DNA from: Flavobacteriales bacterium
GTDB lineage: Bacteria > Bacteroidota > Bacteroidia > Flavobacteriales_E > Vicingaceae
Length of the DNA: 49,451 nucleotides
Assembly (NCBI GenBank): GCA_002401955.1
Contig: NVUQ01000087.1
Coordinates: 1-49,451 of the forward strand
Direction of reading: 5' to 3'
The position numbers were made by a program, and so were the translations under genes. The notes under the pieces were generated by a model, which did no database searches, had not been told where the DNA came from, and saw only the letters and a program-made list of their open reading frames with translations. Positions 1 through 10,459 of the stretch are shown in pieces (the first letter of the stretch is position 1; the number at the start of each line of letters is the position of its first letter).

Positions 1-46
1 TGATAATTGATAATTGATAATTGATAATTGATAATTGATAATTGAA
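1..46. repeat. Heptamer tandem repeat (TGATAAT)n
   Basis: Six perfect head-to-tail copies of TGATAAT fill positions 1-42 and a seventh begins before the array breaks down. The array touches the window edge, so its full length is unknown. The unit is not a multiple of three and gives stop codons in all frames, so it is not coding. It lies about 70 bp upstream of the EamA gene. Confidence 0.9.
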
Positions 47-117
47 GAAAAAAAATATTTTTTGAACTAAACCTACTAACAAATAAACTTTTCAACTTTC
101 AGACTTTTAACTTAAAC

Positions 118-999
118 ATGAACTCTAACTTTAAGGCACACTTAGCACTATTAATCGCCAACATCATTTACGGTTTAAATTATACCGTTGCTAAAGATGT
201 GATGCCTGATTATATTTTGCCTTTTGGCTTTATTTTTTGTAGAGTTATTGGAGCCTTAAGTTTATTCTGGATTATCCATTCTTTCAATTATGAAAAAGTA
301 GAAAAGAAAGACATGTTACTAATGGCCGTATGTGGCTTTTTCGGAGTATTTGCCAATCAGCTCATGTTTTTTTATGGTTTAAACCTTACAACTCCAATAA
401 ACGCTGGAATCATTATGACATCCAACCCTATATTAGTCATTATTGCATCAGCAATTATTCTTAAAAACCGAATAACCGTTCTTAAAGTTGCTGGTATCTT
501 TTTAGGGATATCTGGTGCTTTACTATTGCTATTAGTTAAAAAAGATTTCTCCTTTGGATCAGACACTTTATTAGGTGATTTATTCATTTTTTTAAATGCA
601 CTATCTTATGGCATCTACTTAGTTTTGGCAGTTCCTTTAATGAAGAAATACAAACCTCTAACTGTAATAAAATGGGTATTTACTTTCGGAGCTATTTTCG
701 TTATCCCATTTGGTTTTCAACAGTTTACAGAAATTGAATGGAATTCTTTTCCTACTGATATTTGGCTCAAATTCTCTTTTGTGGTTATCGCTACTACCTT
801 TTTTGCTTACTTATTAAACATATATGGGCTTAAAAAACTAAGCCCTTCAGTAGTTTCAACTTACATTTATTTACAACCTTTACTAGCCGCTTTAGTTGCT
901 ATTTGGGCTGGAAAAGATTCGTTAGATTGGATTAAAATTGCTGCAGCTATTCTAATTTTTAGCGGTGTTTATATGGTGAGTAAAAAAGTTAAAATTTAA
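118..999 (+). CDS. EamA-family (DMT superfamily) transporter
   Basis: A 293-residue inner-membrane protein with about ten hydrophobic helices arranged as two EamA halves (roughly residues 7-138 and 148-288), the usual size and layout of drug/metabolite exporters. The first helix contains the family-like segment NIIYGLNYTVAKDVMP, and the second half repeats the pattern after a short loop near residue 142. Transporters of this family usually export metabolites or amino acids; the substrate cannot be read from sequence. The ATG at 118 places the first helix right at the N-terminus. It appears monocistronic: 219 bp separate it from the next gene. Confidence 0.88.
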   Translation: MNSNFKAHLALLIANIIYGLNYTVAKDVMPDYILPFGFIFCRVIGALSLFWIIHSFNYEKVEKKDMLLMAVCGFFGVFANQLMFFYGLNLTTPINAGIIMTSNPILVIIASAIILKNRITVLKVAGIFLGISGALLLLLVKKDFSFGSDTLLGDLFIFLNALSYGIYLVLAVPLMKKYKPLTVIKWVFTFGAIFVIPFGFQQFTEIEWNSFPTDIWLKFSFVVIATTFFAYLLNIYGLKKLSPSVVSTYIYLQPLLAALVAIWAGKDSLDWIKIAAAILIFSGVYMVSKKVKI

Positions 1000-1218
1000 T
1001 CAATTTCTCTATAATCGAAATCATTATAACAACCTTCATAATACAACTCTAATTGATTTTAGATATTATTTTAAGCTTGTTTTTTACCGCTTAATAGAAA
1101 AAACATACCTTTTAAAAGAAAAACACCCGATTTATTGCCTTGCTTCTAGATATTTAATAAATTCGTAAGCCTAGTTAAGAATTTCTTCTTCAGTTAAGAA
1201 AAAATATAATACATTTTT

Positions 1219-4200
1219 ATGAAACATTCAATCCTATTTTTTACATTAACGCTCATCACACTAACTTCTTTTGCGAAAGAATATTCTGCATCTGATGCAG
1301 AAAAATTGATTTCTGGGAGCCAAACAGTTTTTATTGATGATGAAACTGGTGCTATAAAGTTTGTTAAACTTAAATCGTCAAAAAAAATATCCGTAAAAAA
1401 CAATGTTGCCTGGTTAAATACCCTTTTAAACGTTTCAAACTCAGAAAATTTTAAACTATTTAAAACTGAGAGTGATCAAATAGGCTATACTCACTACAGA
1501 TATAAATTATACCTTAATGGTGCCCCAGTTGAAGATGCTGTTTATTATATTCACTCCAAAAATGGTTATATCGTTTCTGCCAATGGAGAATATTACCCTA
1601 ACATTAAATTGAGTAGTAAATCTGCAGTTATAACTTCTAGAGAAGCTATTTCTATTGCAAAAAAAACGATTAAAGAAAATAAAGGAGATTGGAATGATGA
1701 GATTGTTTCTTTTCCTATAAAAGTTGTTGTAAAAAGTGAGGTTGGAGAATTTAAATTGGCACACAAAGTAGATGTTTATTCTCGTGAACCTTTGGCAAGG
1801 AAATTTGTTTATGTTGATGCTATTACAGGTCAAATAATAAAAGAGAAAGACAGGATACATCATGCAGATGTTGTTGGTAGTGCCGTTACAAAGTATAATG
1901 GAACACAAGCGATAACGTCAGATAGTTTTGGCGGTTCTTACAGATTAAGAGAAACTGGAAGAGGAAATGGTATCAATACATTTGATTTAAACACTTCTAC
2001 AACTTATAGTTCTGCTGTAGATTTTACGGATGCAGATAATTTATGGAACACCACTACAAACCAAGATGATGCTGCTTATGATGCTCATTTCGGATCAGAA
2101 GCAACTTATGATTACTTTTTTAACAATTTTGGGCGAAATTCTTACGACAATTCTGGAGCCGTAATCAATAGTTATGTTCATTATAGTAGTAGTTTCGTTA
2201 ATGCTTTTTGGGATGGAACCCAAATGACCTATGGTGATGGTGATGGCACTAATTACACTGCTCTTACATCAATTGATGTTGTTGGTCATGAAATTACACA
2301 TGCGATTACTGAAAATTCTGCCAATCTCGTTTATTCATACGAATCAGGAGCACTAAATGAATCGTTTAGTGATATTTTTGGAATTGCTATTGATTTTGAC
2401 AAAAACCCGAGTACAGCAAACTATTTAATGGGAGACCAGTTTGCCGTTACAGGAACCCCTTTCAGAAGTATGTCAAACCCTAACGCGTATGGACACCCAG
2501 ATACTTATAATGGCACAAATTGGGCAACAGGATCTTTTGATAATGGCGGAGTACACACCAACTCTGGAGTGCAAAATTATTGGTTTTACCTGTTATCTAA
2601 TGGTGGATCTGGCACAAATGATATTGGAAATTCTTTCTCGGTTACAGGTATTGGTATTGATCCAGCAGCAGCAATTTCATATAGAAATTTAACTACTTAT
2701 TTAACTACTAACTCACAATATGTAGATGCTAGGTATTATGCAATACAATCTGCAATTGATCTTTACGGAAGTTGTAGTGCTGAAGTAATTGCTACCACAA
2801 ACGCATGGTATGCTGTGGGAGTTGGAAACATTTATTCTAATTCAGTTATCGCAGATTTTACAGCGGACATTACTTATAGTTGTTCCACTCCATCAACAAT
2901 TACTTTCACAAACAATAGTATTAATGGCACTTCTTATTTATGGAGTTTTGGTGACGGAAACACAAGCACAACTACTAGCCCTAGCCACACCTACACCTCT
3001 ACGGGAGTTTACACAGTTACTCTAATTACTAATGGGTCTTCTTCTTGTGGAACAAATGACACTACCATTAAGACGAACTACATTACCATTACCAATACTG
3101 GCGGCCCAATTTCTGCTTCCTGTACTCCAGCCTCAACTACTCCCGGAACCCTTGGAATGGGAATTTTTAACTTCTCTTTTGCTTCCATAAGTAACAATAC
3201 TAGTGGTGGAACCGATGGTTATCAAGATTATACTTGCACCAATTCTACAACAGTAACAGAAGGGAATTCCTACAATGTTAATATTACAACAGGAACTGCA
3301 AACAATGAAGATGTTAGGGTGTGGATAGATTTAAATAACGATGGGCAATTTAACATGACTAACGAAATGGTGTTTGTTTCAGACAACATCATGCAAAATC
3401 ATTCTGGATCTATTATTATACCTGGAGGAGCTGTATTAAATACCCCTTTAAGAATGAGAGTTGGTTCAGATTATCATACTAATAACTTTACAAGTGCATG
3501 TACTGATGTAACATATGGACAATATGAAGATTATTCTATAACCGTAATACCAAACACGAGCCCTCCAATTGTAGATTTTATTGCCAATAATACTACTATA
3601 AATATTGGACAAACAATAAGTTTTACGGATTTAAGCCAAAATGTTCCTACCTCATGGACTTGGGATATTACGGGATCAAGCACCCCTTCTTCCACCTTAC
3701 AAAACCCAACAGCCACTTACAGTGCTTTAGGAGTATACCCAGTAAAATTAGTTGCCGCAAATTCTTTTGGTACAGATTCTTTAACAAAAACAGGTTACAT
3801 TAATGTTATCAATTCAGTTAATATGTGTTCTGGATTAGATTCTACCAATGCTACAAATGGTGTTTTATATGATTCTGGAGGATCTTCAGGTTATTATTCC
3901 AATAATGAAAACTGTTCTTTTCTTATTAACCCAGGATGTGCAACAAGTGTTACACTAACTTTTAACTCTTTTTATTTAGAAAGTTGTTGCGATTATTTTA
4001 GAGTTTATGATGGCGTTGATGCATCTGGAACTTTATTGCTTTCTGCAAACGGAACATCTCTCCCTTCACCAGTAACAGCTAATTCAGGCTCAATGTATAT
4101 TACATTTACTTCTGATGGTTCTGTTATACGAGATGGATGGGAAGCAACGTGGAGCTCTACGATTCCGAGCACACCACCAGGTGCTAATTTTACAATTTCA

Positions 4201-7200
4201 GATATTACACCCCCTTTAAATACTCCAGTACAATTTACTGATGCCACAACCAACCTCCCTAACTCATGGTTATGGAGTTTTGGTGATGGAAACACTTCAA
4301 CCCTTCAAAACCCCTCACATGCTTATACTATTCCAGGAACATATTCTGTTCAATTAATAGTTGACAATTGCTTTGCTACTGATACAGTATCATATTCTAT
4401 TACAGCTCAAGATTCTGCTTTTATAACGATAAATCCTAACACCTTATTTCCAGTAAGTCTCTGTGGTGATTCTGTTGTTGAACAATTAACAATATACAAT
4501 TCTGGTAATGGAACTCTTGTAACTTCAATTACCGGAACTACCCAATCTTCAACAAGCGCCTTTTTTGATGGATTTGAAGATGGAACAACTAATAATTGGA
4601 CTCCCAACGGGAGTAGTACCTATAATCTTATCACTTCTAATACAGCTACAGGAAATTATGCATTATCAATGCTTGGAAACTCAAGCAATGGTTTAGAATA
4701 TGACTTTACTCCTGACACAATTAATTATGTTTCTGTAAAACTTAGATCTGATGATAATTCCAGTTACAATAATTATTTTATGATAGGCACTCCTACTTAT
4801 AATTATGGAATTTGCTATATTGTTCATTATGGTGCTAATACTTATAGAGTTATAGGCGGATCTTCATATTATCATACCGTTACTAACTCTAGTAATTGGA
4901 CTGATTTCGAAATAAAAAATATTAATTACACTTCAAAAACTTTTGATCTATTTATTGATGGAAATTTAGTTCAATCAGGTATGAGTTTTAACAATTCATC
5001 CATGACTAATATTTCTAAACTAAAATTATACAATTATGATGCAACTTATGCTGGATACTATGATGATATACAGTTAGGAGAGAATATAGCTCCTCAGTGG
5101 ATTTCTATGACAACAACTGACACAATAGTGCCTGCTAACGATTCTGTTGTTGTTGATGTTGTTTTTAATGCCTCAGGTTTATTTGCAGGAACTTACTATG
5201 ATACTTTAACTATCAATTCAAATGACCCCACTAATAACCCTTTGTTAGTTCCTATAGAGTTTACCGTTACAGGACAACCATTAATTAGTGTTTCTCCTAA
5301 TAATATCAACTTCGGAACGCTCCAAGTAGGAGCCTCAATATCAGATACCATATATATAGATAATTTAGGTTGTGATACCCTAGATATTTCTTCCTTTATT
5401 TCATCCAACGTTAGTTTTAGTGTTTCATCTGGAGGATTTCAAATACCTCCTTATGGTAACGATACTATCATTATTACTTTTTCTCCAGACACAATTAAAA
5501 CGTATGCAGACACCCTTTTCATCAACAACAATGATACTCTTGCTTATGTATTATTAAATGGTGCAGGAGTTGGTGCTCCAATTATTTCATACAACCCAAC
5601 CTCTATAACAGAAACCATTACCAGTTGTAATGATTCTATCACTATTCCTGTAACAGTATACAATACCGGGCAAGGACCTTTGTATACCTCTCTAAACATT
5701 AACGGTGTTATATCAGGAAGTACTTCTAACTTTTTTGACGGGTTTGAAGATGGAACTTACAATAATTGGACGGCCAATGGTACATCAAGTAATTTTCAAG
5801 TTATTAACTCTAATCCTGCAACGGGAAACAAATGTTTAAAAATAATAGGTTCATCATCAAATACACTTGAGTACGATTTTACACCAGACACAATTAATTA
5901 TGTTTCTGTAAAACTTAGATCTGATGATATTTCTAGTTACAATAATTATTTTATGCTTGGAAACGCCTCTTACAATTATGGAATTTGTTATATCGTACAC
6001 TCTGGTACTAATCAATATCGAGTTTATGGTGGATCTTCATATTTTCATACCGTTACCAACTCTAATAACTGGACTCATTTCGAAGTGAAAAACATTAATT
6101 ACACTTCAAAAACATTTGATTTATTTATTGATGGAAATTTAGTTCAATCAGGTATGAGCTTTAACAATTCATCCCTAACTAATATTTCTAAAATTAAACT
6201 TTACAACTATGACACTTTTTATGGTGGATACTATGATGATATCCAAATTGGAAGTGGAGTTTCTCCAAATTGGATCGCAATTAATACGGACACACTGAAC
6301 ACTGCAATCGCTGATTCTTCAATATTCTATGTAACATTATACTCTGCAGGATTAAATTCAGGCACGTATAATGCCGATATTATTTTAGCATCTAACGACC
6401 CTTTAAGTCCATTTGATACCATTCCTGTTTCTTTTACTGTTGATGGATCTCCAGAGATATCGTTTTCAGATACTTGTCTCAATTTTGGATCAATTATGGA
6501 AAACACTTCAGCAACTGATTCAGTTATAGTTTACAATCAAGGGTGTGATACCCTGTTCATCACAAACGTGACTACAGGTATTTCAGAATATTCGCCAAAC
6601 ACCACTAACTACATAGTTTTACCTGGCGATTCTGTAATGGTTCATGTTACATTTTCTCCAACATCAGTTGGAACATTTAATTCATTTTTAACTATTTACA
6701 ACAATGATGTTGATACTACTATTTGTCTAACAGGAAGTGCTACATCAGCACCAATTATTACAACTAATCCTACCTCATTTAACATAAGTCTTTCAGCTTG
6801 TGAAGACTCCTTAACCCTGCCTTTAACCATATATAATATTGGGGGAAGTGACCTAAATTATTCTTTTTCAAATATTTTAGGGAACGGATATGATTCTACC
6901 ATTACCCAATACTATACATCAACTGGGCAAAACCTAAATTACTATTTTAACGGTCTTTCAGTATCAGATTCTGTACATCTAGAAATAACAATAAATGGAG
7001 ACTATGATAGTGGAAGTGAGTACGCTGATCTTTACGTTGATGGAACCATGATGCAACAAATTAATGACGGTAATCAAACCAATGGAACAAATATCGTTAC
7101 TACCTATAGCTATGGTGGTACAAATGCTTCTACGTGGTTATCAGATGGTCAAATTACTATAATGTTAGATAATTCTAGTGGTGTTAATACAGGTATTGGC

Positions 7201-8868
7201 GGTACAGGTTTAAACCAGGTTAGACTATGGTTAGAAGGTGTAGGCTGGATTACACCCTCTGTTAATACGGGAACAGTTAGCCCATCTGACTCTTCAATTG
7301 TTGACATCACTTTTAATAGTAATGGAATGTCTGGAGGTGTTTACAATACTGAGATTATCATTACTTCCAATGATCCATTAAACCCATTTGATACCATTCC
7401 TGTAACATTAACTATTAGCAATGACCCTTGTGCAGAATTTTCTCACAATATTCCTAACGTTTGTAGTGGTCAAGTTAATTTTACTGATGAAACAACCAAC
7501 AGCCCTACTTCTTGGAGTTGGAGTTTTGGGGACGGAAATTCATCTACCATGCAAAACCCAATCAATACTTATGCAAGCTCTGGAAATTATAATGTTCAAT
7601 TAATTGCCTGTAACTCCACCTCTTGCGATACCATAAGTTATATGGTTACAATCACAAACACAAATGGCCCAGCGGCTGCATTTTGTACACCTACAACTAC
7701 AAATGTAGGATCAACAGGAATGGGGATTTTCAATTTTACTTTCTCTACAATAAACAATAGCACTAATGGTGGTACTGATGGATATCAAGATTACACATGT
7801 ACCAATTCAGCAACTGTAACCGAGGGTAATACTTATAATGTAAATATAACGACAGGAACAGGTTACAATGAAGATGTTAGAGTTTGGATAGACTTTGATA
7901 ATGATGGTCAGTTTAATATGACCAACGAACTTGTTTTCATTTCGGACAATATTTTAGTAAATCATTCAGGAAGCATCGTAATACCAACAGGAGGAATATT
8001 AAGTACTCCCCTATTAATGAGAGTAGGCTCTGATTATTACAGCAATAATTTCGCTAATTCTTGTCAAGATGTAATGTACGGTCAGTATGAAGACTATACA
8101 GTTATAATACAATCTAATAATCAACCGCCAGTATCTAACTATAGTTATAGTATTTTGGATCAATGTCAAGGAATTATTCTTTTTAATGATCTATCAACAA
8201 ACTTCCCTACTAGTTGGATTTGGAATTTCGATGATGGAACAACATCTACCTTTCAAAACCCATTTCACACCTATACAACTGCAGGAATCTATAATGTAAC
8301 CTTAATAACCACAAATGCATTTGGATCGTCTTCAACTTATAGTCAAACAGTGATTATCAACTCATTAAATGCCACAATAAGTGTTCTTAGTCCAGTTGTT
8401 CTTAACCAACCAATTAATTTTAATGCTAATGCAACAGGAGCCATTTCTTGGAATTGGAATTTTGGCGATGGATCTTCTGCAACAATCCAATCACCTACAC
8501 ACATCTATACAACTCCAGGAACTTATGTTGTTACTTTAATTGCTACTAATGGATTTGGTTGCGTATCTACAGTCTATGACACATTAAATATTTATACCGT
8601 TTCAATAGATGAGCATAAAAGTTATTTTGAAATATATCCGAATCCGAATAATGGAAATTTGAAAATAATTAATAAATCTTCAAAAAACATTAAATCAATA
8701 CTTGTTATGAATTCAATTGGAAAAGTTGTGTTTAATAATGAAAACAAAGAGAATTTCTTTATTTCTCAAAAGATTAAATTAACCGATGTTTCGACAGGGA
8801 TTTATTTCATAAAAGTGCTCTTTGATGATAATAAATTTATAACCAAGAAATTTTTAATCAAACGATAA
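1219..8868 (+). CDS. Giant secreted M4 (thermolysin-like) metalloprotease, multi-domain, T9SS type A
   Basis: 2,549 residues. Signal peptide 1-19; propeptide with an FTP motif (about 60-115) and PepSY-like segment (135-210); M4 catalytic domain about 225-535. The zinc site HEITH is at 357-361, the third ligand is Glu381 in GALNESFSD, and the second catalytic His is H446 in GVHTNSGV, so all key residues are present. Downstream come PKD (543-608), GEVED (633-775), PKD (778-865), CUB-like (868-981), PKD (988-1061), then three related units of about 390 residues with DGFEDG-type modules and choice-of-anchor-D-like beta domains (1060-2065), PKD, a second GEVED (2155-2298), two more PKD, and a C-terminal type A sorting domain (about 2460-2549). 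Such proteins are secreted by T9SS and degrade external protein. It is far longer than a usual M4 enzyme (500-1,000 residues) because of the repeats. A strong hairpin terminator follows at once. Confidence 0.93.
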   Translation: MKHSILFFTLTLITLTSFAKEYSASDAEKLISGSQTVFIDDETGAIKFVKLKSSKKISVKNNVAWLNTLLNVSNSENFKLFKTESDQIGYTHYRYKLYLNGAPVEDAVYYIHSKNGYIVSANGEYYPNIKLSSKSAVITSREAISIAKKTIKENKGDWNDEIVSFPIKVVVKSEVGEFKLAHKVDVYSREPLARKFVYVDAITGQIIKEKDRIHHADVVGSAVTKYNGTQAITSDSFGGSYRLRETGRGNGINTFDLNTSTTYSSAVDFTDADNLWNTTTNQDDAAYDAHFGSEATYDYFFNNFGRNSYDNSGAVINSYVHYSSSFVNAFWDGTQMTYGDGDGTNYTALTSIDVVGHEITHAITENSANLVYSYESGALNESFSDIFGIAIDFDKNPSTANYLMGDQFAVTGTPFRSMSNPNAYGHPDTYNGTNWATGSFDNGGVHTNSGVQNYWFYLLSNGGSGTNDIGNSFSVTGIGIDPAAAISYRNLTTYLTTNSQYVDARYYAIQSAIDLYGSCSAEVIATTNAWYAVGVGNIYSNSVIADFTADITYSCSTPSTITFTNNSINGTSYLWSFGDGNTSTTTSPSHTYTSTGVYTVTLITNGSSSCGTNDTTIKTNYITITNTGGPISASCTPASTTPGTLGMGIFNFSFASISNNTSGGTDGYQDYTCTNSTTVTEGNSYNVNITTGTANNEDVRVWIDLNNDGQFNMTNEMVFVSDNIMQNHSGSIIIPGGAVLNTPLRMRVGSDYHTNNFTSACTDVTYGQYEDYSITVIPNTSPPIVDFIANNTTINIGQTISFTDLSQNVPTSWTWDITGSSTPSSTLQNPTATYSALGVYPVKLVAANSFGTDSLTKTGYINVINSVNMCSGLDSTNATNGVLYDSGGSSGYYSNNENCSFLINPGCATSVTLTFNSFYLESCCDYFRVYDGVDASGTLLLSANGTSLPSPVTANSGSMYITFTSDGSVIRDGWEATWSSTIPSTPPGANFTISDITPPLNTPVQFTDATTNLPNSWLWSFGDGNTSTLQNPSHAYTIPGTYSVQLIVDNCFATDTVSYSITAQDSAFITINPNTLFPVSLCGDSVVEQLTIYNSGNGTLVTSITGTTQSSTSAFFDGFEDGTTNNWTPNGSSTYNLITSNTATGNYALSMLGNSSNGLEYDFTPDTINYVSVKLRSDDNSSYNNYFMIGTPTYNYGICYIVHYGANTYRVIGGSSYYHTVTNSSNWTDFEIKNINYTSKTFDLFIDGNLVQSGMSFNNSSMTNISKLKLYNYDATYAGYYDDIQLGENIAPQWISMTTTDTIVPANDSVVVDVVFNASGLFAGTYYDTLTINSNDPTNNPLLVPIEFTVTGQPLISVSPNNINFGTLQVGASISDTIYIDNLGCDTLDISSFISSNVSFSVSSGGFQIPPYGNDTIIITFSPDTIKTYADTLFINNNDTLAYVLLNGAGVGAPIISYNPTSITETITSCNDSITIPVTVYNTGQGPLYTSLNINGVISGSTSNFFDGFEDGTYNNWTANGTSSNFQVINSNPATGNKCLKIIGSSSNTLEYDFTPDTINYVSVKLRSDDISSYNNYFMLGNASYNYGICYIVHSGTNQYRVYGGSSYFHTVTNSNNWTHFEVKNINYTSKTFDLFIDGNLVQSGMSFNNSSLTNISKIKLYNYDTFYGGYYDDIQIGSGVSPNWIAINTDTLNTAIADSSIFYVTLYSAGLNSGTYNADIILASNDPLSPFDTIPVSFTVDGSPEISFSDTCLNFGSIMENTSATDSVIVYNQGCDTLFITNVTTGISEYSPNTTNYIVLPGDSVMVHVTFSPTSVGTFNSFLTIYNNDVDTTICLTGSATSAPIITTNPTSFNISLSACEDSLTLPLTIYNIGGSDLNYSFSNILGNGYDSTITQYYTSTGQNLNYYFNGLSVSDSVHLEITINGDYDSGSEYADLYVDGTMMQQINDGNQTNGTNIVTTYSYGGTNASTWLSDGQITIMLDNSSGVNTGIGGTGLNQVRLWLEGVGWITPSVNTGTVSPSDSSIVDITFNSNGMSGGVYNTEIIITSNDPLNPFDTIPVTLTISNDPCAEFSHNIPNVCSGQVNFTDETTNSPTSWSWSFGDGNSSTMQNPINTYASSGNYNVQLIACNSTSCDTISYMVTITNTNGPAAAFCTPTTTNVGSTGMGIFNFTFSTINNSTNGGTDGYQDYTCTNSATVTEGNTYNVNITTGTGYNEDVRVWIDFDNDGQFNMTNELVFISDNILVNHSGSIVIPTGGILSTPLLMRVGSDYYSNNFANSCQDVMYGQYEDYTVIIQSNNQPPVSNYSYSILDQCQGIILFNDLSTNFPTSWIWNFDDGTTSTFQNPFHTYTTAGIYNVTLITTNAFGSSSTYSQTVIINSLNATISVLSPVVLNQPINFNANATGAISWNWNFGDGSSATIQSPTHIYTTPGTYVVTLIATNGFGCVSTVYDTLNIYTVSIDEHKSYFEIYPNPNNGNLKIINKSSKNIKSILVMNSIGKVVFNNENKENFFISQKIKLTDVSTGIYFIKVLFDDNKFITKKFLIKR
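4400..7430 (+). repeat. Three tandem units of about 390 residues inside the metalloprotease gene
   Basis: The first two units are offset by exactly 1,173 nt (391 codons). Patches remain identical at DNA level: 4714-4756 equals 5887-5929 (43 nt) and 4951-4985 equals 6124-6158 (35 nt). A third, diverged unit starts near 6750 with the same opening (an Asn-Pro-Thr-Ser segment, then Cys...Asp-Ser and IYN), but its middle module differs. Each unit has a DGFEDG or carbohydrate-binding-like module followed by a choice-of-anchor-D-like domain. Confidence 0.85.
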
Positions 8869-8881
8869 ATTATAACTTTTC

Positions 8882-8925
8882 AAAAAGAGTTGCCTTCTTA
8901 AATCATTAAGAAGGCAACTCTTTTT
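8882..8925 (+). terminator. Intrinsic terminator after the M4 protease gene
   Basis: A perfect 20-bp inverted repeat (8882-8901 and 8906-8925) with a 4-nt loop ends in a T-run. The A-run on its 5' side means it can work in both directions. It lies 13 bp after the protease stop codon. Confidence 0.95.
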
Positions 8926-8968
8926 ATATAGTCATCAACTAAAACCTGTAAAAAATGGCTAGGATTAT

Positions 8969-8976
8969 TACATTTG
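8969..8976 (+). promoter_or_regulatory. Bacteroidota -7 box TACATTTG for yicC
   Basis: A perfect TAnnTTTG box lies 18 bp before the ATG at 8995. An in-frame TTG at 8974 falls inside this box and therefore cannot be the real start. No clear -33 TTTG is visible. Confidence 0.7.
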
Positions 8977-8994
8977 TGTCTTAATTTAGATTTT

Positions 8995-9870
8995 ATGATT
9001 AAATCGATGACCGGTTTTGGAAAAGCAACTGGAGAAATAAACAGTAAAAAAATTACTGTAGAAATTAAATCTTTAAACAGTAAACAGGCAGATATATCTG
9101 TAAGAATGCCTTCTTTTTACAAAGAGAAGGAATTGCCTTTAAGATCATTAATCAATAAAAACTTACAAAGAGGTAAAATTGAGTTTAACCTTTATGCCGA
9201 ATTATTAGGAGGAAATTCTACTCTAAATCTAAATAAAGACCTCTTTAAAAAATACTATAACGAATATAGTGAAGCAGCAAAAGAAGTTAATCCAAATCAT
9301 AATTCTGATTTAGTTTCAATTATTTCTAAAATGCCAGATTTAATGAAGTCGGAAAGAACTGAGTTAGATGAAAACGAATGGAAAGGTGTTTATCAAATTA
9401 TTGAAAATGCTTTTACAGAAATAAACGATTTTAGAAAAACAGAAGGTGATTCTTTGAAAGAAGAATTAACATTAAGAGTAAATAATATTTCTGAATTACT
9501 TACTAATGTTGAACAATACGAAGAGGAAAGAATTACTACTGTTAGAAATAAAATTTTAAACAACCTTAAAGAAATTATTGACGAAAGCAGTATTAATAAA
9601 GATCGTTTTGAGCAAGAATTGATTTATTACATCGAAAAATACGATGTTACAGAAGAAAAAACGAGATTGTCTCAACACTGCAAATACTTTGTAGAAACCA
9701 TGAATTCAAAAATTTCTGAAGGAAAAAAATTAGGCTTTATTTGTCAAGAAATGGGCAGAGAAATTAATACTTTGGGTTCTAAAGCGAATCATGTTGAATT
9801 ACAAAGAATAGTCGTTCAGATGAAAGATGAACTCGAAAAAATTAAAGAACAGATTTTAAATATATTATAA
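8995..9870 (+). CDS. yicC: YicC/YloC family endoribonuclease
   Basis: A 291-residue protein starting MIKSMTGFGKA, the conserved N-terminus of the YicC/YloC family. The C-terminus has the family-typical EGKKLGFICQEMGREINTLG followed by a helical tail. Members are RNA-cleaving or RNA-decay factors, often sitting next to gmk, as here. I place the start at 8995 because a TTG further upstream lies inside the -7 promoter box and because the family begins with this sequence. The gmk gene follows within about 20 bp, so the two are probably cotranscribed with nadD. The low-complexity, charged middle is normal for the family. Confidence 0.9.
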   Translation: MIKSMTGFGKATGEINSKKITVEIKSLNSKQADISVRMPSFYKEKELPLRSLINKNLQRGKIEFNLYAELLGGNSTLNLNKDLFKKYYNEYSEAAKEVNPNHNSDLVSIISKMPDLMKSERTELDENEWKGVYQIIENAFTEINDFRKTEGDSLKEELTLRVNNISELLTNVEQYEEERITTVRNKILNNLKEIIDESSINKDRFEQELIYYIEKYDVTEEKTRLSQHCKYFVETMNSKISEGKKLGFICQEMGREINTLGSKANHVELQRIVVQMKDELEKIKEQILNIL

Positions 9871-9889
9871 GAGAATGGAAGGTAAGAGA

Positions 9890-10453
9890 ATGGACGGAAA
9901 GTGTATCATATTATGTGCACCATCGGGAGCTGGAAAAACGTCAATAACAAAATATTTATTACAACAAGATTTAGATTTAGAATTTTCTATTTCGGCATGT
10001 AATAGAGAACAACGAGAAAATGAAACTAACGGAGTTGACTACCACTTTTTAACAACCGAAGATTTTAAAAACAGTATAGAAAATGAAGAGTTTGCTGAGT
10101 GGGAAGAAGTCTATAAAGATAACTATTACGGAACTTTAAAGACCGAAATCAACAGGATTTGGAACAATGGTAAAACGGTAATTTTTGATGTTGATGTCGA
10201 AGGAGGATTAAGTTTAACTAAACACTTTGGAGAGAAAGCTTTAGCCATGTTTATCATGCCTCCATCTTTTGAAGCCTTAGAAAAAAGATTAAGAGGAAGA
10301 GGAACCGAGAATGAAGAGAAAATTCAGAAACGTTTAGCAAAGGCTGAAAAAGAATTGGAGTTTTCAAAATGGTTCGACCATATTATTATTAATGATAAGT
10401 TAGAAGATGCGCAAAAGGAAGCTCGAACACTTGTAAAAACATTTTTAAAATAA
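9890..10453 (+). CDS. gmk: Guanylate kinase
   Basis: 187 residues from the ATG at 9890. It phosphorylates GMP (and dGMP) to GDP with ATP in the cytoplasm. The P-loop APSGAGKTS is near the N-terminus, and the GMP-binding segment appears as EFSISACNREQRENETNGVDYHF, where family members usually have an S-x-T-T/S-R motif; here it is ISACNR. EWEEVYKDNYYGT and FDVDVEGG are also typical. An alternative ATG at 9875 would add five residues; I prefer 9890 because the family starts M-x-GK-x-I. It lies between yicC and nadD with gaps of only about 6-20 bp, so it is probably in one operon. Confidence 0.93.
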   Translation: MDGKCIILCAPSGAGKTSITKYLLQQDLDLEFSISACNREQRENETNGVDYHFLTTEDFKNSIENEEFAEWEEVYKDNYYGTLKTEINRIWNNGKTVIFDVDVEGGLSLTKHFGEKALAMFIMPPSFEALEKRLRGRGTENEEKIQKRLAKAEKELEFSKWFDHIIINDKLEDAQKEARTLVKTFLK

Positions 10454-10459
10454 TAACCA

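Noticed and set aside
1000..1218. A promoter for the M4 protease (TACATTTT at 1211)
   Set aside because: It abuts the ATG at 1219 and has a mismatch; it cannot be a -7 box at that distance unless the mRNA starts inside the gene.
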